A DNA stretch of 64,000 nucleotides from Sphingobium scionense. GTDB lineage: Bacteria > Pseudomonadota > Alphaproteobacteria > Sphingomonadales > Sphingomonadaceae. The DNA is taken from contig NZ_JACIEU010000010.1 in the NCBI RefSeq assembly GCF_014197035.1, positions 1-64,000 on the forward strand. The letters run 5' to 3'. Below are positions 46,599 to 56,133 of the stretch, one piece after another (the first letter of the stretch is position 1; every line of letters starts with the position of its first letter). Made by a program: the position numbers and the translations under genes. The notes under the pieces were generated by a model that worked only from the letters and a program-made list of their open reading frames with translations, did not search any database and was not told where the DNA came from.

Positions 46599-47762
46599 TT
46601 ACCAGGCGAGGGCGGCGGTCAGCATCAGTGCCTGCGCCTGATCCTCCGGTCGCGCCGCGCCGGAAGTTTCGGCGCGTATGAGCCGGCTGCTCGCCAATTG
46701 GTCGGGGTCGGTGAGGTGCAGGCCGATGCGCATCGACCCGCGCCCGGCCAGCGCATAATCGATGCCAGCTTCCAGCCGCAGGCCACCATCATCCTGCATC
46801 AGCGCCGGCGCGCTGCTCTGCGCGGCAGCGATCCGGCAGCGCCATGGGCCTTGCGCCCACAGTCCTTCAAGCATCAGTTGCTGCTCCTGCACGCGGCCAC
46901 CCCGGTCCTGGCGCAGTCGCGCCATATGGTAGCGCGCCGACAGGCTGAGCGCAGGCGTCAGCCGATGCTCCGCCAGCATCGCCAGCCCCCGCACATGCGC
47001 CGACCCGCGATTGACCGGCAGATAGCCGTCCTCGACAAAGGCCAGCCGGTCCTCGACCTCGCCGTCAAAGGCATCGACTGCGAATGTCAGGTCCGGGGCC
47101 ACCATCCAGTCGCTGCCCAGCCGCATGCGGCTGTCGCGTTCCGGCCGCAAACCGGCCTGCAATGTGCGGAACGCCTCGAGCGTCAGCCCCAACGCGCCCG
47201 ACAGACCGACCCCGGCATAGGCCTCTATCGTCTCGCGATAGTCCGCGCGCAGGGTGACGCCGGGCGCGGCGTCATAGGCCAGCCGCCCCGTCGGCAAAAA
47301 CAGGTCGCGGCTCTTGATTGCGTCGCTACCATAGAGCGCCGTGACATTGGCGCCGCGATTGTTGAGCTTGGCCCCTTGCCAGCCCAGCTCGGCCTGCAAG
47401 CCGTCCGCCAGCGGCAAACTGCCATGGGCGTCGACCAGCATCAGACTGCTGCGTGGCTGGGCATCGCCGGACAGGTCGGCAAGCAGGGGCACCGCGCCGA
47501 TCCGACGAGCCGGCAGCGCCACCATCCGGTTGCGCTTGCGCTGGACGGCGATGCTAATGGCCGCAGGTTCGGCCGGAGAAGGCGCCAGTTCGAGAGCATA
47601 GATGCGCGCCGGCTTCGCTGCGCCGTCCAGCGGCGCAGGCAGCAGGGAAAAACGAAGCGGCCGCTTCAGTACGAAACCACCATGGTCGGGAGTGATCGTC
47701 TGGGCCGATACCGGGATGGCAAGTGCTGCCAGCGGCATTAACATCCAGCGGATCAGCGCCAT
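46599..47762 (-). CDS. Predicted exported beta-barrel protein of unknown function
   Basis: This 387-residue protein has a signal peptide (MALIRWMLMPLAALAIPVSA). It then shows many alternating strands such as LSLSARYHMARLRQD, WRCRIAAAQ and GGLRLEAGIDYALAG, and ends in an aromatic residue (LTAALAW), as outer-membrane barrels do. No TonB plug domain is visible. It overlaps the end of the phosphodiesterase gene by 10 bases, so the two are co-translated and may work together at the cell surface. I do not recognise a named family; a degenerate TonB receptor barrel is one possibility. Confidence 0.65.
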   Translation of the reverse strand: MALIRWMLMPLAALAIPVSAQTITPDHGGFVLKRPLRFSLLPAPLDGAAKPARIYALELAPSPAEPAAISIAVQRKRNRMVALPARRIGAVPLLADLSGDAQPRSSLMLVDAHGSLPLADGLQAELGWQGAKLNNRGANVTALYGSDAIKSRDLFLPTGRLAYDAAPGVTLRADYRETIEAYAGVGLSGALGLTLEAFRTLQAGLRPERDSRMRLGSDWMVAPDLTFAVDAFDGEVEDRLAFVEDGYLPVNRGSAHVRGLAMLAEHRLTPALSLSARYHMARLRQDRGGRVQEQQLMLEGLWAQGPWRCRIAAAQSSAPALMQDDGGLRLEAGIDYALAGRGSMRIGLHLTDPDQLASSRLIRAETSGAARPEDQAQALMLTAALAW

Positions 47763-48844
47763 GACGCCACGGCCTCCCGACTGACTAGTTGGACTTTGCC
47801 ACCGTCCGGCGCATAGGCGATCATGTAACCGAAATGGTCGGACAGCGGCGCGCCCTCCACCTCCGTACCAAAGGGCACGGCCGCGTGGATGGCCCGCATC
47901 GGCCGACCACGATCGTCGCGCGCGAACAGCCAGTCCTTGCCGCGCGCGCTTGCCTGTTCCAGATCGGCATGATTGCCGACATCGGTCAGGACGCGATCGA
48001 CAAGCGCCCTGCGCGCGCCGCCCAGATGCGCCGCAACGAAGTCCATGCCCGTTTCCGCCCAGCGGCGGAAAAAGGCCCGGATGCGGTGGCGATCACCGCC
48101 GATATTGAGGTCGCCGCCCAGGATCATGGACTGTCCGGCGGGCACATGGCGCCGCACGAAATCGGCCAGAATCCCAGCCTGTCGGTCGAAGGCCCGTTGC
48201 GATCGGGCGATCGCCACGCCTGCCGCCTTGCGCGCGTTGAGATGGGTGTTGACCACGCTGACCGGCCGGTCGATACTTGGCACCGCCAGATGGGCAATCA
48301 GCACGCCCTTGTTCGCCAGGCAGTCAAAACCGGCACAGGCGAAATCGGGATAGGCCATGCGATCGATGCCGGTGATCGGATAATCGGACAGGATGAGCAG
48401 ACCGCTGTTCAACTGCTTGGGCGCTGTCTCGCCCCGGTCCCATCGCGCCGCCTGCAGATAGGTGCGGTCGTCCGCTCCCGCTGCGATCACCGTGCGCAAC
48501 CCGCGGTCCGGCCCGATCGCCACATGCGCATAGCCGGCGCGGCGCGCCAGTTGCTCGGCCTGCGGCGAAAAGGCTTCCTGCAGCAGGACGATATGGGGCT
48601 GCCGCCCGGCCCGGCGCAGCGCCGCCAGCCGATCGGCGATGCGTCCCAACGCTTGCTCCCGGCCAAGGGCCACCGGCCAGGGCAGGCCCATCACATTATA
48701 GGTCATCACCGACAAGGGCATGTCCGGTTGCGGCATGGTCGCCGCCGGCCCGGCGACATCGCCCTGCCGGCTTTCGCCCTGCGATCCCGTGGCGGCCAAT
48801 ACCGCCAGGCTCGCAACCAATATGGCACGCAAAGGCTTCGCCAT
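47753..48844 (-). CDS. Exported endonuclease/exonuclease/phosphatase-family phosphodiesterase
   Basis: This 363-residue protein begins with a hydrophobic, signal-like segment (LRAILVASLAVLAATGS). EEP-fold motifs follow in order: SVMTYNVMGLP (Asn), IVLLQEAF (Glu, metal), VVNTHLNAR, ILGGDLNIGG (Asp-x-Asn) and PLSDHFGYM (Asp-His). The order and NVMGLPW resemble bacterial sphingomyelinase C and related secreted phosphodiesterases more than nucleases. In a sphingolipid-containing bacterium, phospholipid or sphingolipid hydrolysis is an attractive guess but is not shown. It is paired with a predicted outer-membrane barrel. Confidence 0.8.
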   Translation of the reverse strand: MAKPLRAILVASLAVLAATGSQGESRQGDVAGPAATMPQPDMPLSVMTYNVMGLPWPVALGREQALGRIADRLAALRRAGRQPHIVLLQEAFSPQAEQLARRAGYAHVAIGPDRGLRTVIAAGADDRTYLQAARWDRGETAPKQLNSGLLILSDYPITGIDRMAYPDFACAGFDCLANKGVLIAHLAVPSIDRPVSVVNTHLNARKAAGVAIARSQRAFDRQAGILADFVRRHVPAGQSMILGGDLNIGGDRHRIRAFFRRWAETGMDFVAAHLGGARRALVDRVLTDVGNHADLEQASARGKDWLFARDDRGRPMRAIHAAVPFGTEVEGAPLSDHFGYMIAYAPDGGKVQLVSREAVASWR

Positions 48845-49043
48845 CCCTCATTCCCCTGCGTCCGTCATAACGGGCAGATGAGTCACGCCGATGTCGATCG
48901 CGCGGCAGTCGGGTTAAATTTCGAAGGCGGTAATGGTCATCGGAGCGACGCGGGACTGTCATCTTCGCTGTCGGCTTGCCGCCCACAGGATCATGCTGAT
49001 AGGGCAAAGGTCCCCCCGTCCAGACGGTAATGAAGAGGATCCT

Positions 49044-49814
49044 ATGGCCTATTTCCGGCGTGTTGACGCTCGGCACTTCACCCCGACCGAACTGGTCGGC
49101 GGCGCCTGGACCGTGACGGAACAGCATGTCGCGCCCGCCATCGGCCTGCTTGCCCATGCGATCGAGGTGGATGCCAAGGCGCGCAGGCCCGATCCACTGC
49201 AACTGGGCCGCCTATCCTATGATATATTGGGTACAATCCCGCTCGACACGGTCGAGATCGACGTCACCGTCATCCGCCCCGGCCGCACCATCGAACTGGT
49301 CGAGGCACGGCTCAGTCACGACGGCCGACCGGCGATCCTGCTGCGTGCCTGGCTGGCGCAGGCCTATGATACCGGCGCGATCGCCGGCGGCGGCTTTGAT
49401 CCCATTCCCGCCCCCGAAACCATGGCGCAGTGGGACGGCACCGGCGAATGGCCCGGCGGCTTCATCGCCAGCATCGATGCCCGCCGCCAGCCTATCGCGC
49501 CGGGCCGCGCCATTGGCTGGATTCGCACGCCCCATGCGTTGATCGAGGATGAAGCGGTATCATCGCTCGCCCGTGCCATGGGGCTGGTCGATACCGCCAA
49601 TGGTCTCGCGCCACTGGTATCGACCGCCGACGCGGCCTTCCCCAATCTCGACCTTACCGCCCATATCTTCCGAGTGCCGGTCGGCGAATGGCTGGGCTGC
49701 GACGTCACCGTCTCTTTCGGTGCCGACGGCATCGGCCTCACCCACAGCATATTGCATGACCGGGACGGCGCGATCGGCACCGTCTCGCAATGGCTGACGA
49801 TCCGTCCGCGCTGA
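49044..49814 (+). CDS. Acyl-CoA thioesterase family protein (double hotdog, TesB-like)
   Basis: This 256-residue protein starts at 49044 after AAGAGGATCCT. The N-terminal half has a hotdog pattern (GGAWTVTEQHVAPAIGLLAHAIE, RLSYDILGTIPLDTVEIDVTVIRPGRTIELVEA). The C-terminal half repeats it (AFPNLDLTAHIFRVPVGEWLGCDVTVSFGADGIGLTHS). This double-hotdog architecture occurs in TesB-like acyl-CoA thioesterases. It would release free acids from acyl-CoA. Its stop directly abuts the stop of the acetyl-CoA hydrolase gene on the opposite strand. Confidence 0.85.
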   Translation: MAYFRRVDARHFTPTELVGGAWTVTEQHVAPAIGLLAHAIEVDAKARRPDPLQLGRLSYDILGTIPLDTVEIDVTVIRPGRTIELVEARLSHDGRPAILLRAWLAQAYDTGAIAGGGFDPIPAPETMAQWDGTGEWPGGFIASIDARRQPIAPGRAIGWIRTPHALIEDEAVSSLARAMGLVDTANGLAPLVSTADAAFPNLDLTAHIFRVPVGEWLGCDVTVSFGADGIGLTHSILHDRDGAIGTVSQWLTIRPR

Positions 49815-51149
49815 TCAACCGGCGAACAGCCCAGCATCGAATGCCGCGCGTTCCAGCTGCTCGCGGAAATCGGGGTGGGCGATGGCGATCAGCGCCCTGG
49901 CCCGCTCGCCTACAGACTTGCCCTTGAGGTCGGCCAGGCCATATTCGGTGACGATCAGATGCGTATCCATGCGCGGCGTCGTCACCGGCCCGTCGAGATG
50001 CGGGGTGATCCGGGAAATCGTGCCCTTGGCCGCCGTCGAATGGCAGGCGATGATCGATCGTCCACCACGCGAAGCATAGGCGCCGCGCACGAAATCCACC
50101 TGTCCGCCGGTGCCGCTGAACTGTCGCCCGTTGACGAATTCGGAATTGCAGGCACCGTGGAAATCGACCTGGAGTGTCGCGTTCACCGACACCATATTGT
50201 CGTTGCGCGCGATCAGGAACGGGTTGTTCACATAATCGACCGGATGCGCCTCGACCGCCGGATTGTCGTGCAGGAAATCATAAAGCGCCTGATCGCCGAG
50301 CGCGAAAGTGTAGATCGCCCTGCCGGCATGAATCTGCTTGCGGCTATTGTCGACCACGCCCGACTGCATCAGTCCGGCCAGCCCCGTGGTCATCATTTCG
50401 GTATGGATGCCCAGATGCCGGTGATTGGCAAGGCCGGCGCACACCGCCTCCGGCAGGGCGCCGATCCCCATCTGCAGGCAGTCGCCATCGCGGATCAGGC
50501 CGGCGACGGTGGCCCCGATCGCGTCGTCGACCGCCGTGCGGGTGATGGCCGGCAGCGTCGGCAGCGCGACATCATGCTCGACCAGCGCGGTCACGGCCGA
50601 CAAGGGGATCATGCAATCGCCCTGAACATAGGGCATATGCGCATTCACCTCCAGGATGATCCGGGTGCCCGGCTTGCGCGCCACCGCCAGCGCATAGTCG
50701 ACATCGGTCCCCAGGCTGAAATTGCCGTCGGCATCCATCGGCGCGACCGTCGCGATCAGCGTATCGACGCCGACATGCTCGACCATGGCCCGCGGCACCT
50801 GGCTGAAATGGCAGGGCAGGAAATCGACCATCGGCAGATGGGCCTCGCCATGCTGGCGATCCAGCATCCGTTCGACGCCACTATGGAACAGGCTCATCGG
50901 CGCGATCCGGTCGCGCAGTGCGAAGTCGAACACGCTGGCGCCAGCGATCCCGGTGCAGAGCATATAATAGATGCGCAGATCGGCGACCGAACCGGACCGG
51001 GCGCGTTCGGCAAGTGCGGCGAGCAAGGCGGGCGGCTGGCCGGTCCCCAATGCCATGCAAATTTTCGCGCCCGACGGGATCAGCGAAGCCGCCTCTTGCG
51101 CCGGACATCGCTTCTGCCCGTAGATTGCCTGGTCGCCCTTTTGGGTCAT
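49815..51149 (-). CDS. Acetyl-CoA hydrolase/4-hydroxybutyrate CoA-transferase family protein
   Basis: This 444-residue family I-type CoA-transferase has the catalytic Glu in GIHTEMMTTGL, a CoA-binding QMGIGALPEAV loop, and the C-terminal EYGLADLKGKSVGERARALIAIAHPDFREQL. AGGAGAGAGG precedes the ATG. Such enzymes move CoA from acetyl-CoA to a carboxylic acid or hydrolyse acetyl-CoA. It is not close to other genes on its strand; a strong terminator for mmsA lies just upstream. The preferred acid is unknown. Confidence 0.9.
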   Translation of the reverse strand: MTQKGDQAIYGQKRCPAQEAASLIPSGAKICMALGTGQPPALLAALAERARSGSVADLRIYYMLCTGIAGASVFDFALRDRIAPMSLFHSGVERMLDRQHGEAHLPMVDFLPCHFSQVPRAMVEHVGVDTLIATVAPMDADGNFSLGTDVDYALAVARKPGTRIILEVNAHMPYVQGDCMIPLSAVTALVEHDVALPTLPAITRTAVDDAIGATVAGLIRDGDCLQMGIGALPEAVCAGLANHRHLGIHTEMMTTGLAGLMQSGVVDNSRKQIHAGRAIYTFALGDQALYDFLHDNPAVEAHPVDYVNNPFLIARNDNMVSVNATLQVDFHGACNSEFVNGRQFSGTGGQVDFVRGAYASRGGRSIIACHSTAAKGTISRITPHLDGPVTTPRMDTHLIVTEYGLADLKGKSVGERARALIAIAHPDFREQLERAAFDAGLFAG

Positions 51150-51223
51150 GGATCGCCTCTCTCCTGTGGTCGATCCCTACCCTATAGCGGCCGGCCCGCG
51201 TTTCACCACGCGGCAAACGGACC

Positions 51224-51253
51224 AAGGGCGGGCCGGTCACCCGGCCCGCCCTT
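51224..51253 (-). terminator. Terminator of the mmsA-type gene
   Basis: AAGGGCGGGCCGG (51224-51236) and CCGGCCCGCCCTT (51241-51253) form a perfect 13-base-pair stem with a four-base loop. It begins 21 bases after the stop of the minus-strand dehydrogenase. It is the most stable simple hairpin I noticed here. Confidence 0.8.
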
Positions 51254-51274
51254 GCCTTATCCACGGGAGACGCG

Positions 51275-52774
51275 TCAGCCCATGGTCGGGATGACGAAAC
51301 TCTGGTCCAGCACCGCGCCGCCACTCGGCCAGCGCTGGGTCACGGTCTTGACCCGCGTGTAGAAGCGCACGCCATCCATGCCATATTGGTTCGTGTCGCC
51401 AAAGCCCGAACGCTTCCAGCCGCCGAAGCTGTGATAGCTGACCGGCACCGGGATCGGCACGTTGATGCCGACCATGCCGACCTCGACATTGGCGCAGAAG
51501 CGACGGGCGAAATCGCCATTGCGGGTGAAGAGCGCGACGCCATTGCCATATTGATGCTTCGTCGGGTAGCTCAACGCTTCCTCGAAGGTTTCGGCGCGCA
51601 CCATCTGCAGGACGGGGCCGAAAATCTCCTCGTTATAGCTCTTCATGTCAGGCTTCACATGGTCGAGCAGGGTCGGCGCAAGGAAGAAGCCATCCTCATA
51701 GCCCTGTAGCGAGAAACCGCGACCGTCGATCACCAGTTCGGAGCCCTCGTCGACCGCCATCTGGATATAATTCTCGATCCGCGCCTTGTGTGCGGCACTG
51801 ACCACCGGGCCATAATGGGCGTCGGGGTCGCTCGGCACGCCAACGCGCAGCCCAGCAATCCCCGCCTCCAGCTTGGCGCGCAATGCCACCGCCGTCTGTT
51901 CGCCCACCGGCACCACCACCGGCAGCGCCATGCAGCGCTCGCCTGCCGAGCCATAGGCTGCGCCGAGAATGTCTGCGACCGCCTGATCCAGATCGGCGTC
52001 GGGCATGACGATGCCATGATTCTTGGCGCCGCCCATGCACTGCATCCGCTTGCCGTTCGATGCGCCCCGGCCATAGACATATTGGGCAATGTCGGACGAA
52101 CCGACGAAGCTCACTGCCTTGATCGCGGGATGGTCGAGGATCGCGTCCACCACCTGCTTGTCGCCATGGACGACATTCAGGATGCCGGCCGGCAGCCCCG
52201 CCTCCATCGCCAGTTCGGCCAGGCGCACCGGCACCGAGGGATTGCGCTCGCTGGGCTTCAGGATGAAGGCATTGCCGCAGGCGATCGCCGGGGCGAACAT
52301 CCACATCGGGATCATCGCCGGGAAGTTGAAGGGGGTGATGCCCGCCGCGATGCCGATCGGCTGGCGCAACGAATAGACGTCGATGCCGGGGCCGGCACCT
52401 TCGGTATATTCGCCTTTCAGCAGATGCGGGATGCCGCAGGCAAATTCGACCACGTCGAGGCCGCGCTGGATATCGCCCTTGGCATCGGAATGGACCTTGC
52501 CATGCTCGACCGACAGAAGTTCGGCCAGCTCGTCCATATGCTGTTCGATCAGCGCCTTGAGGTTGAACATCACGCGGGCGCGGCGCTGCGGGTTCATCGC
52601 CGCCCAGGCGGGCTGCGCGGCCTGGGCATTGGCAACTGCTTCATCCAGTTCGCTCGGCGCTGACAGGCGGACCTGTGCCTGCACCTGGCCGGTGGCGGGA
52701 TTGAAGATGTCGCCCAGGCGCGTCGACGCCGATGCGCGATGCTGCCCCCCGATGAAATTGTCGACTATACGCAT
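51275..52774 (-). CDS. mmsA: CoA-acylating methylmalonate-semialdehyde dehydrogenase
   Basis: Starting at the ATG at 52774 with GAGAGGG upstream, the protein has 499 residues, as for MmsA. It begins VDNFIGGQH and has GITPFNFPAMIPMWMFAPAIACGNAF. The usual ALDH Glu is replaced in GGAKNHGIVMPDAD, and the Cys sits in GSAGERCMALPVV. These are MmsA signatures and differ from ordinary aldehyde dehydrogenases. It converts methylmalonate semialdehyde to propionyl-CoA, or malonate semialdehyde to acetyl-CoA, using NAD and CoA, in valine, inositol or branched-acid breakdown. No mmsB is adjacent. Confidence 0.93.
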   Translation of the reverse strand: MRIVDNFIGGQHRASASTRLGDIFNPATGQVQAQVRLSAPSELDEAVANAQAAQPAWAAMNPQRRARVMFNLKALIEQHMDELAELLSVEHGKVHSDAKGDIQRGLDVVEFACGIPHLLKGEYTEGAGPGIDVYSLRQPIGIAAGITPFNFPAMIPMWMFAPAIACGNAFILKPSERNPSVPVRLAELAMEAGLPAGILNVVHGDKQVVDAILDHPAIKAVSFVGSSDIAQYVYGRGASNGKRMQCMGGAKNHGIVMPDADLDQAVADILGAAYGSAGERCMALPVVVPVGEQTAVALRAKLEAGIAGLRVGVPSDPDAHYGPVVSAAHKARIENYIQMAVDEGSELVIDGRGFSLQGYEDGFFLAPTLLDHVKPDMKSYNEEIFGPVLQMVRAETFEEALSYPTKHQYGNGVALFTRNGDFARRFCANVEVGMVGINVPIPVPVSYHSFGGWKRSGFGDTNQYGMDGVRFYTRVKTVTQRWPSGGAVLDQSFVIPTMG

Positions 52775-52928
52775 GCTGCCCTCTCGAAACGGATCGGTCC
52801 GGCCATAAAGGAGGATCGGAAGGGTCGGAACCGGCTGGCCGATTTGATCGCGGGGACGGTGGATCGGCGCCGCGCTTGCCCGGTCGGCGCTTCTTTCGCA
52901 TGGCTCATCCATCGACAGCGGAGCGAGC

Positions 52929-54557
52929 ATGGCCGGGACAGGAGCAGGACGGCGGATCACCGCCGCAGGATGGGACATACGCTGGGATGCCGATCAGGCG
53001 GCACAGACCTATGCGGATGGCTGGTGGCGATCGGACACGGCCGCTGATGCGCTGGCGAGCGCCGCCCGCGACACGCCCGATCGCATCCTGCTGATCGACG
53101 GCGACCATTGCCTGACCGCTGCCGATCTGCACGACCAGGCGCAGCGACTGGCACAGGCGCTGCTGGCGCGCTTCCCGGTCGGCAGCGTCATATCCTTCAT
53201 GCTGCCCAACTGGCAGGAGGCGGCGGTCATCTATATGGGCGCGACCCTGGCAGGGATGGTCGCCAATCCGATCCTGCCGTCGCTGCGCGATCACGACCTG
53301 CGTTTCATCCTGGCGGATGTGGACAGCCGGATGATCTTCGTGCCTGAACGCTTCCGTGGCCATGATTATGGCGCGATGCTGGAACGGGTGGCGGCGGAGA
53401 TGGAGAGGCCGCCGGAGATCGTCATCGTCCGGGCGGAAGATGGCGAAGTTTGCGCCTATGACGCCCTGTTGACTTCGGCCCCGACCGGCCATCCACTGCC
53501 CGCGCTCGACGCCGACGAGGTGCGGATGGTCATGTACACCAGCGGCACCACAGGCCGGCCCAAGGGGGTGATGCACAGCCATAATTCGATCAATGCGCTG
53601 ATCCGCCAGATTGGCCGCCACTGGCTGGTCGAACCGGGCGACCGCTTCCTCGTGCCGTCGCCGATCAGCCATATCGGCGGGTCGATCTATGCGTTCGAGA
53701 CGCCGCTGCTGCTGGGCGCGACGGCGATCCTGATGGAACAGTGGAACCCGGACGATGCGGTGCGGATCATGGCCGAGGCCGATTGCACCCATATGGCCGG
53801 CGCCACGCCCTTCCTGCAGCATCTGCTGGCGGCGGCGCGCGCGGCGGATACGCGACTGCCCGCGCTCAAATTGTTCATCTGTGGCGGGGCGTCGGTGCCG
53901 CCGGCACTGATCCGCGAAGCGGCCGGCTATTTCGAGCAAGCGGTGGTCAGCCGCGTCTATGGATCGACCGAATTGCCGGTCACGACCGTCGGCGTGATCG
54001 ACCGGGCCGATATCACCCATGCCGCCGAAACCGACGGCCGCCCCGGCATCGCCACCGTCCGCATCGCGCCGGATGGCGAGATTCGTGCACGCGGGCCGCA
54101 GATGATGGTCGGCTATATCCACAAGGAGGATGAAGCCGCGAGCTTCGATCCGGACGGCTATTATCGCAGCGGCGACCAGGGCGCCTGGATCGATGGCGAC
54201 CATCTGGTGGTCACCGGCCGAATCAAGGATCTGATCATCCGCAATGGCGAGAATATCGCACCCAAGGAGATCGAGGATCTGCTGGTCGGCCATGACGCCA
54301 TTGCCGAGATCGCGATCGTCGGCGTCCCCGACGCGCGCACCGGCGAGCGGGCGGTGGCGGTGATCGTGCCGCGCCCCGGCGCCACGCCCGACGTCGCGGC
54401 GCTGGCCGCGCATCTGGCGGGCCATGGCGTCGCCCGCTTCAAATATCCCGAGGCGGTGGCGCTGTGGGACGCGCTGCCCAAGAATGACGCCGGCAAGGTG
54501 CTGAAGCAGCAGATCCGCGCCCGGCTGGTGGAAGAGGCCGCACCAGCGACGTCGTAG
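52929..54557 (+). CDS. AMP-forming acyl-CoA synthetase
   Basis: This 542-residue ligase has a standard phosphate loop VMYTSGTTGRPKGVMHSH, then YGSTELPVT, GDQGAWIDGDHLVVTGRIKDLIIRNGENIAP and the catalytic Lys in PKNDAGKVLKQQI. The order and the DLIIRNGENIAP segment fit cyclohexanecarboxylate- or medium-chain-type synthetases. It activates a free acid to its CoA ester in the cytoplasm. It is divergent from mmsA across a 154-base gap and is followed 49 bases later by a cytochrome c gene. The substrate is unknown. Confidence 0.92.
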   Translation: MAGTGAGRRITAAGWDIRWDADQAAQTYADGWWRSDTAADALASAARDTPDRILLIDGDHCLTAADLHDQAQRLAQALLARFPVGSVISFMLPNWQEAAVIYMGATLAGMVANPILPSLRDHDLRFILADVDSRMIFVPERFRGHDYGAMLERVAAEMERPPEIVIVRAEDGEVCAYDALLTSAPTGHPLPALDADEVRMVMYTSGTTGRPKGVMHSHNSINALIRQIGRHWLVEPGDRFLVPSPISHIGGSIYAFETPLLLGATAILMEQWNPDDAVRIMAEADCTHMAGATPFLQHLLAAARAADTRLPALKLFICGGASVPPALIREAAGYFEQAVVSRVYGSTELPVTTVGVIDRADITHAAETDGRPGIATVRIAPDGEIRARGPQMMVGYIHKEDEAASFDPDGYYRSGDQGAWIDGDHLVVTGRIKDLIIRNGENIAPKEIEDLLVGHDAIAEIAIVGVPDARTGERAVAVIVPRPGATPDVAALAAHLAGHGVARFKYPEAVALWDALPKNDAGKVLKQQIRARLVEEAAPATS

Positions 54558-54606
54558 GACAATCGGTCCGCTGGCCGCGCGCCCGCCGATCGGGCATGGG
54601 CGCGCC

Positions 54607-55044
54607 ATGTTGCGTCCCGCCTCCGCCGCCCTGTTGCTGACCCTGAGCCTGATCGGCTGTGCCGACGATCGCCGCGCCGAGCGGTTGAAGGCGGCCGGCC
54701 CCAATCCGACGCTGGAAAAGCTCATGACGGTGGCCGATGCCAAGGCGGGCGCCCGGCTGTTCGGCACCTGCGCCGCCTGCCACACCAGCAGCGCTGGCGG
54801 CCCCGACACCGGCGGCCCCAATCTGCACGGCATTTACGGCCAGCCGATCGGCCAGCACAGCGCCCGGTTCGGCTATACCGCCGCGTTGCGCGCCAAGGGC
54901 GGCAATTGGGACGACAAGGCGCTCGACGCCTGGATCGCCAATCCGCAGCGCTTCGTGCCCGGCACCAAGATGCAGTTCAGCGGCATCCCCGACCCGCTCG
55001 CGCGCGCCGACCTGATCGCCTATCTGCGCAGCCTGTCGGACTAG
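54607..55044 (+). CDS. Monohaem cytochrome c, lipoprotein-like
   Basis: This 145-residue protein has a signal sequence with a lipobox-like end (LSLIGC), a haem-binding CAACH motif in the middle and the likely axial Met in GTKMQFSGI near the C-terminus. The last helix ADLIAYLRSLSD is typical of class I cytochrome c. It carries electrons in the periplasm, anchored to a membrane if lipidated. It follows the acyl-CoA synthetase on the same strand and is tail to tail with the E1-beta gene, with a hairpin between them. Confidence 0.88.
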   Translation: MLRPASAALLLTLSLIGCADDRRAERLKAAGPNPTLEKLMTVADAKAGARLFGTCAACHTSSAGGPDTGGPNLHGIYGQPIGQHSARFGYTAALRAKGGNWDDKALDAWIANPQRFVPGTKMQFSGIPDPLARADLIAYLRSLSD

Positions 55045-55089
55045 CTGCGGCCACCCGATACTCGCGGACGCCGGCGACCCGACAACAGA

Positions 55090-55122
55090 ACGGGGCCGGG
55101 ACATTGGCTGCCCCGGCCCCGT
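55090..55122. terminator. Bidirectional terminator between cytochrome c and E1-beta genes
   Basis: ACGGGGCCGGG (55090-55100) and CCCGGCCCCGT (55112-55122) pair perfectly around an 11-base loop. It lies between converging genes, so it can serve both transcripts. Confidence 0.7.
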
Positions 55123-55146
55123 CGGCCATCCCCCCAATAGTCTCGA

Positions 55147-56133
55147 TCAGGCCATCAGCGCCTTGACGGCTTCGGCCACGCGCTCGGGCGAGACGATATA
55201 GGCGTCCTCCAGCACCTTGGCGAAGGGCACCGGCGACTTGGGCGCGCCCAGACGCCGGACCGGAGCCTTCAACTGGCCGAACAGTTCCTCGGCGATGGTC
55301 GAGGCGATTTCGCCACCCGGACCGAAGTCGCGCACTGCTTCATGCACCACCAGCGCGCGGCCGGTCTTGGCGACCGAAGCCAGCACAGCTTCGCGATCCC
55401 AGGGCGACACGGTGCGCAGATCGACCAGCTCGACCGAAATGCCCGCCTCCGCCAATGCCGGCAGCGCGGCCTGGCAGCGCAGCACCTGCGACGACCAGGA
55501 AACGATGGTGATGTCGGTGCCTTCCTGCACGATCCGCGCCTTGCCCAGCGGGATCGGCGTCGCGACCTCATCCACCTCGCCCGGAATGAACAGGCTGCCG
55601 GCGGATTCGATGAAGATGCAGGGATCGGGATCCTGGATGCAGGACAGCAGCAGCCCCTTGTAATCGGCCGGGGTCGAGGGCGCGACCACCTTGATGCCGG
55701 CGGTATGGGCGAACCAGCCTTCCAGATGGTCGGCATGCTGGCCGGCCGTCTGCCAGCCCGCACCGGTCAGGGTGCGGATGGTGATCGGCACTGTGCTCTG
55801 CCCGCCCGACATGAAGCGCAGCTTGGCGGCATGGTTGAAGATCATGTCCATGGCAACGGTGGTGAAGTTCATCAGCATGATCTCCGCCACCGGCTTGTAG
55901 CCGGACAGCGCCGCGCCGATCGCCGCGCCGATGATCGCCTGTTCGGAGATCGGCGTCGATTTGACGCGATCGTCTCCGAAGCGGGTCGAGAGGCCAGCGG
56001 TCGCGCCGGTGACGCCGCCGCCCTCGCGGTCGGCGACATCCTCGCCCAGCACCAGAACCTTGTTATCCTCCGCCATCGCCTGGGCGAGCGCCGAATTGAC
56101 GGCCTGGAGCGAGTTCATCTTCTTGGCCGTCAT
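55147..56133 (-). CDS. 2-oxoacid dehydrogenase E1 component, beta subunit
   Basis: This 328-residue protein starts at 56133, overlapping the alpha-subunit stop (ATGA). It has LVLGEDVADREGG, TPISEQAIIGAAIGAALSGYKPVAEIM and VVHEAVRDFGPGGEIAS, all typical of transketolase-type E1 beta subunits such as PdhB, BkdA2 and AcoB. With the alpha subunit it decarboxylates a 2-oxoacid on ThDP and transfers the acyl group to a lipoyl domain. No E2 core or E3 gene adjoins; a free lipoyl domain is encoded 7 kb away on the same strand. The substrate (pyruvate, branched 2-oxoacid or acetoin) is not decidable. Confidence 0.92.
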   Translation of the reverse strand: MTAKKMNSLQAVNSALAQAMAEDNKVLVLGEDVADREGGGVTGATAGLSTRFGDDRVKSTPISEQAIIGAAIGAALSGYKPVAEIMLMNFTTVAMDMIFNHAAKLRFMSGGQSTVPITIRTLTGAGWQTAGQHADHLEGWFAHTAGIKVVAPSTPADYKGLLLSCIQDPDPCIFIESAGSLFIPGEVDEVATPIPLGKARIVQEGTDITIVSWSSQVLRCQAALPALAEAGISVELVDLRTVSPWDREAVLASVAKTGRALVVHEAVRDFGPGGEIASTIAEELFGQLKAPVRRLGAPKSPVPFAKVLEDAYIVSPERVAEAVKALMA

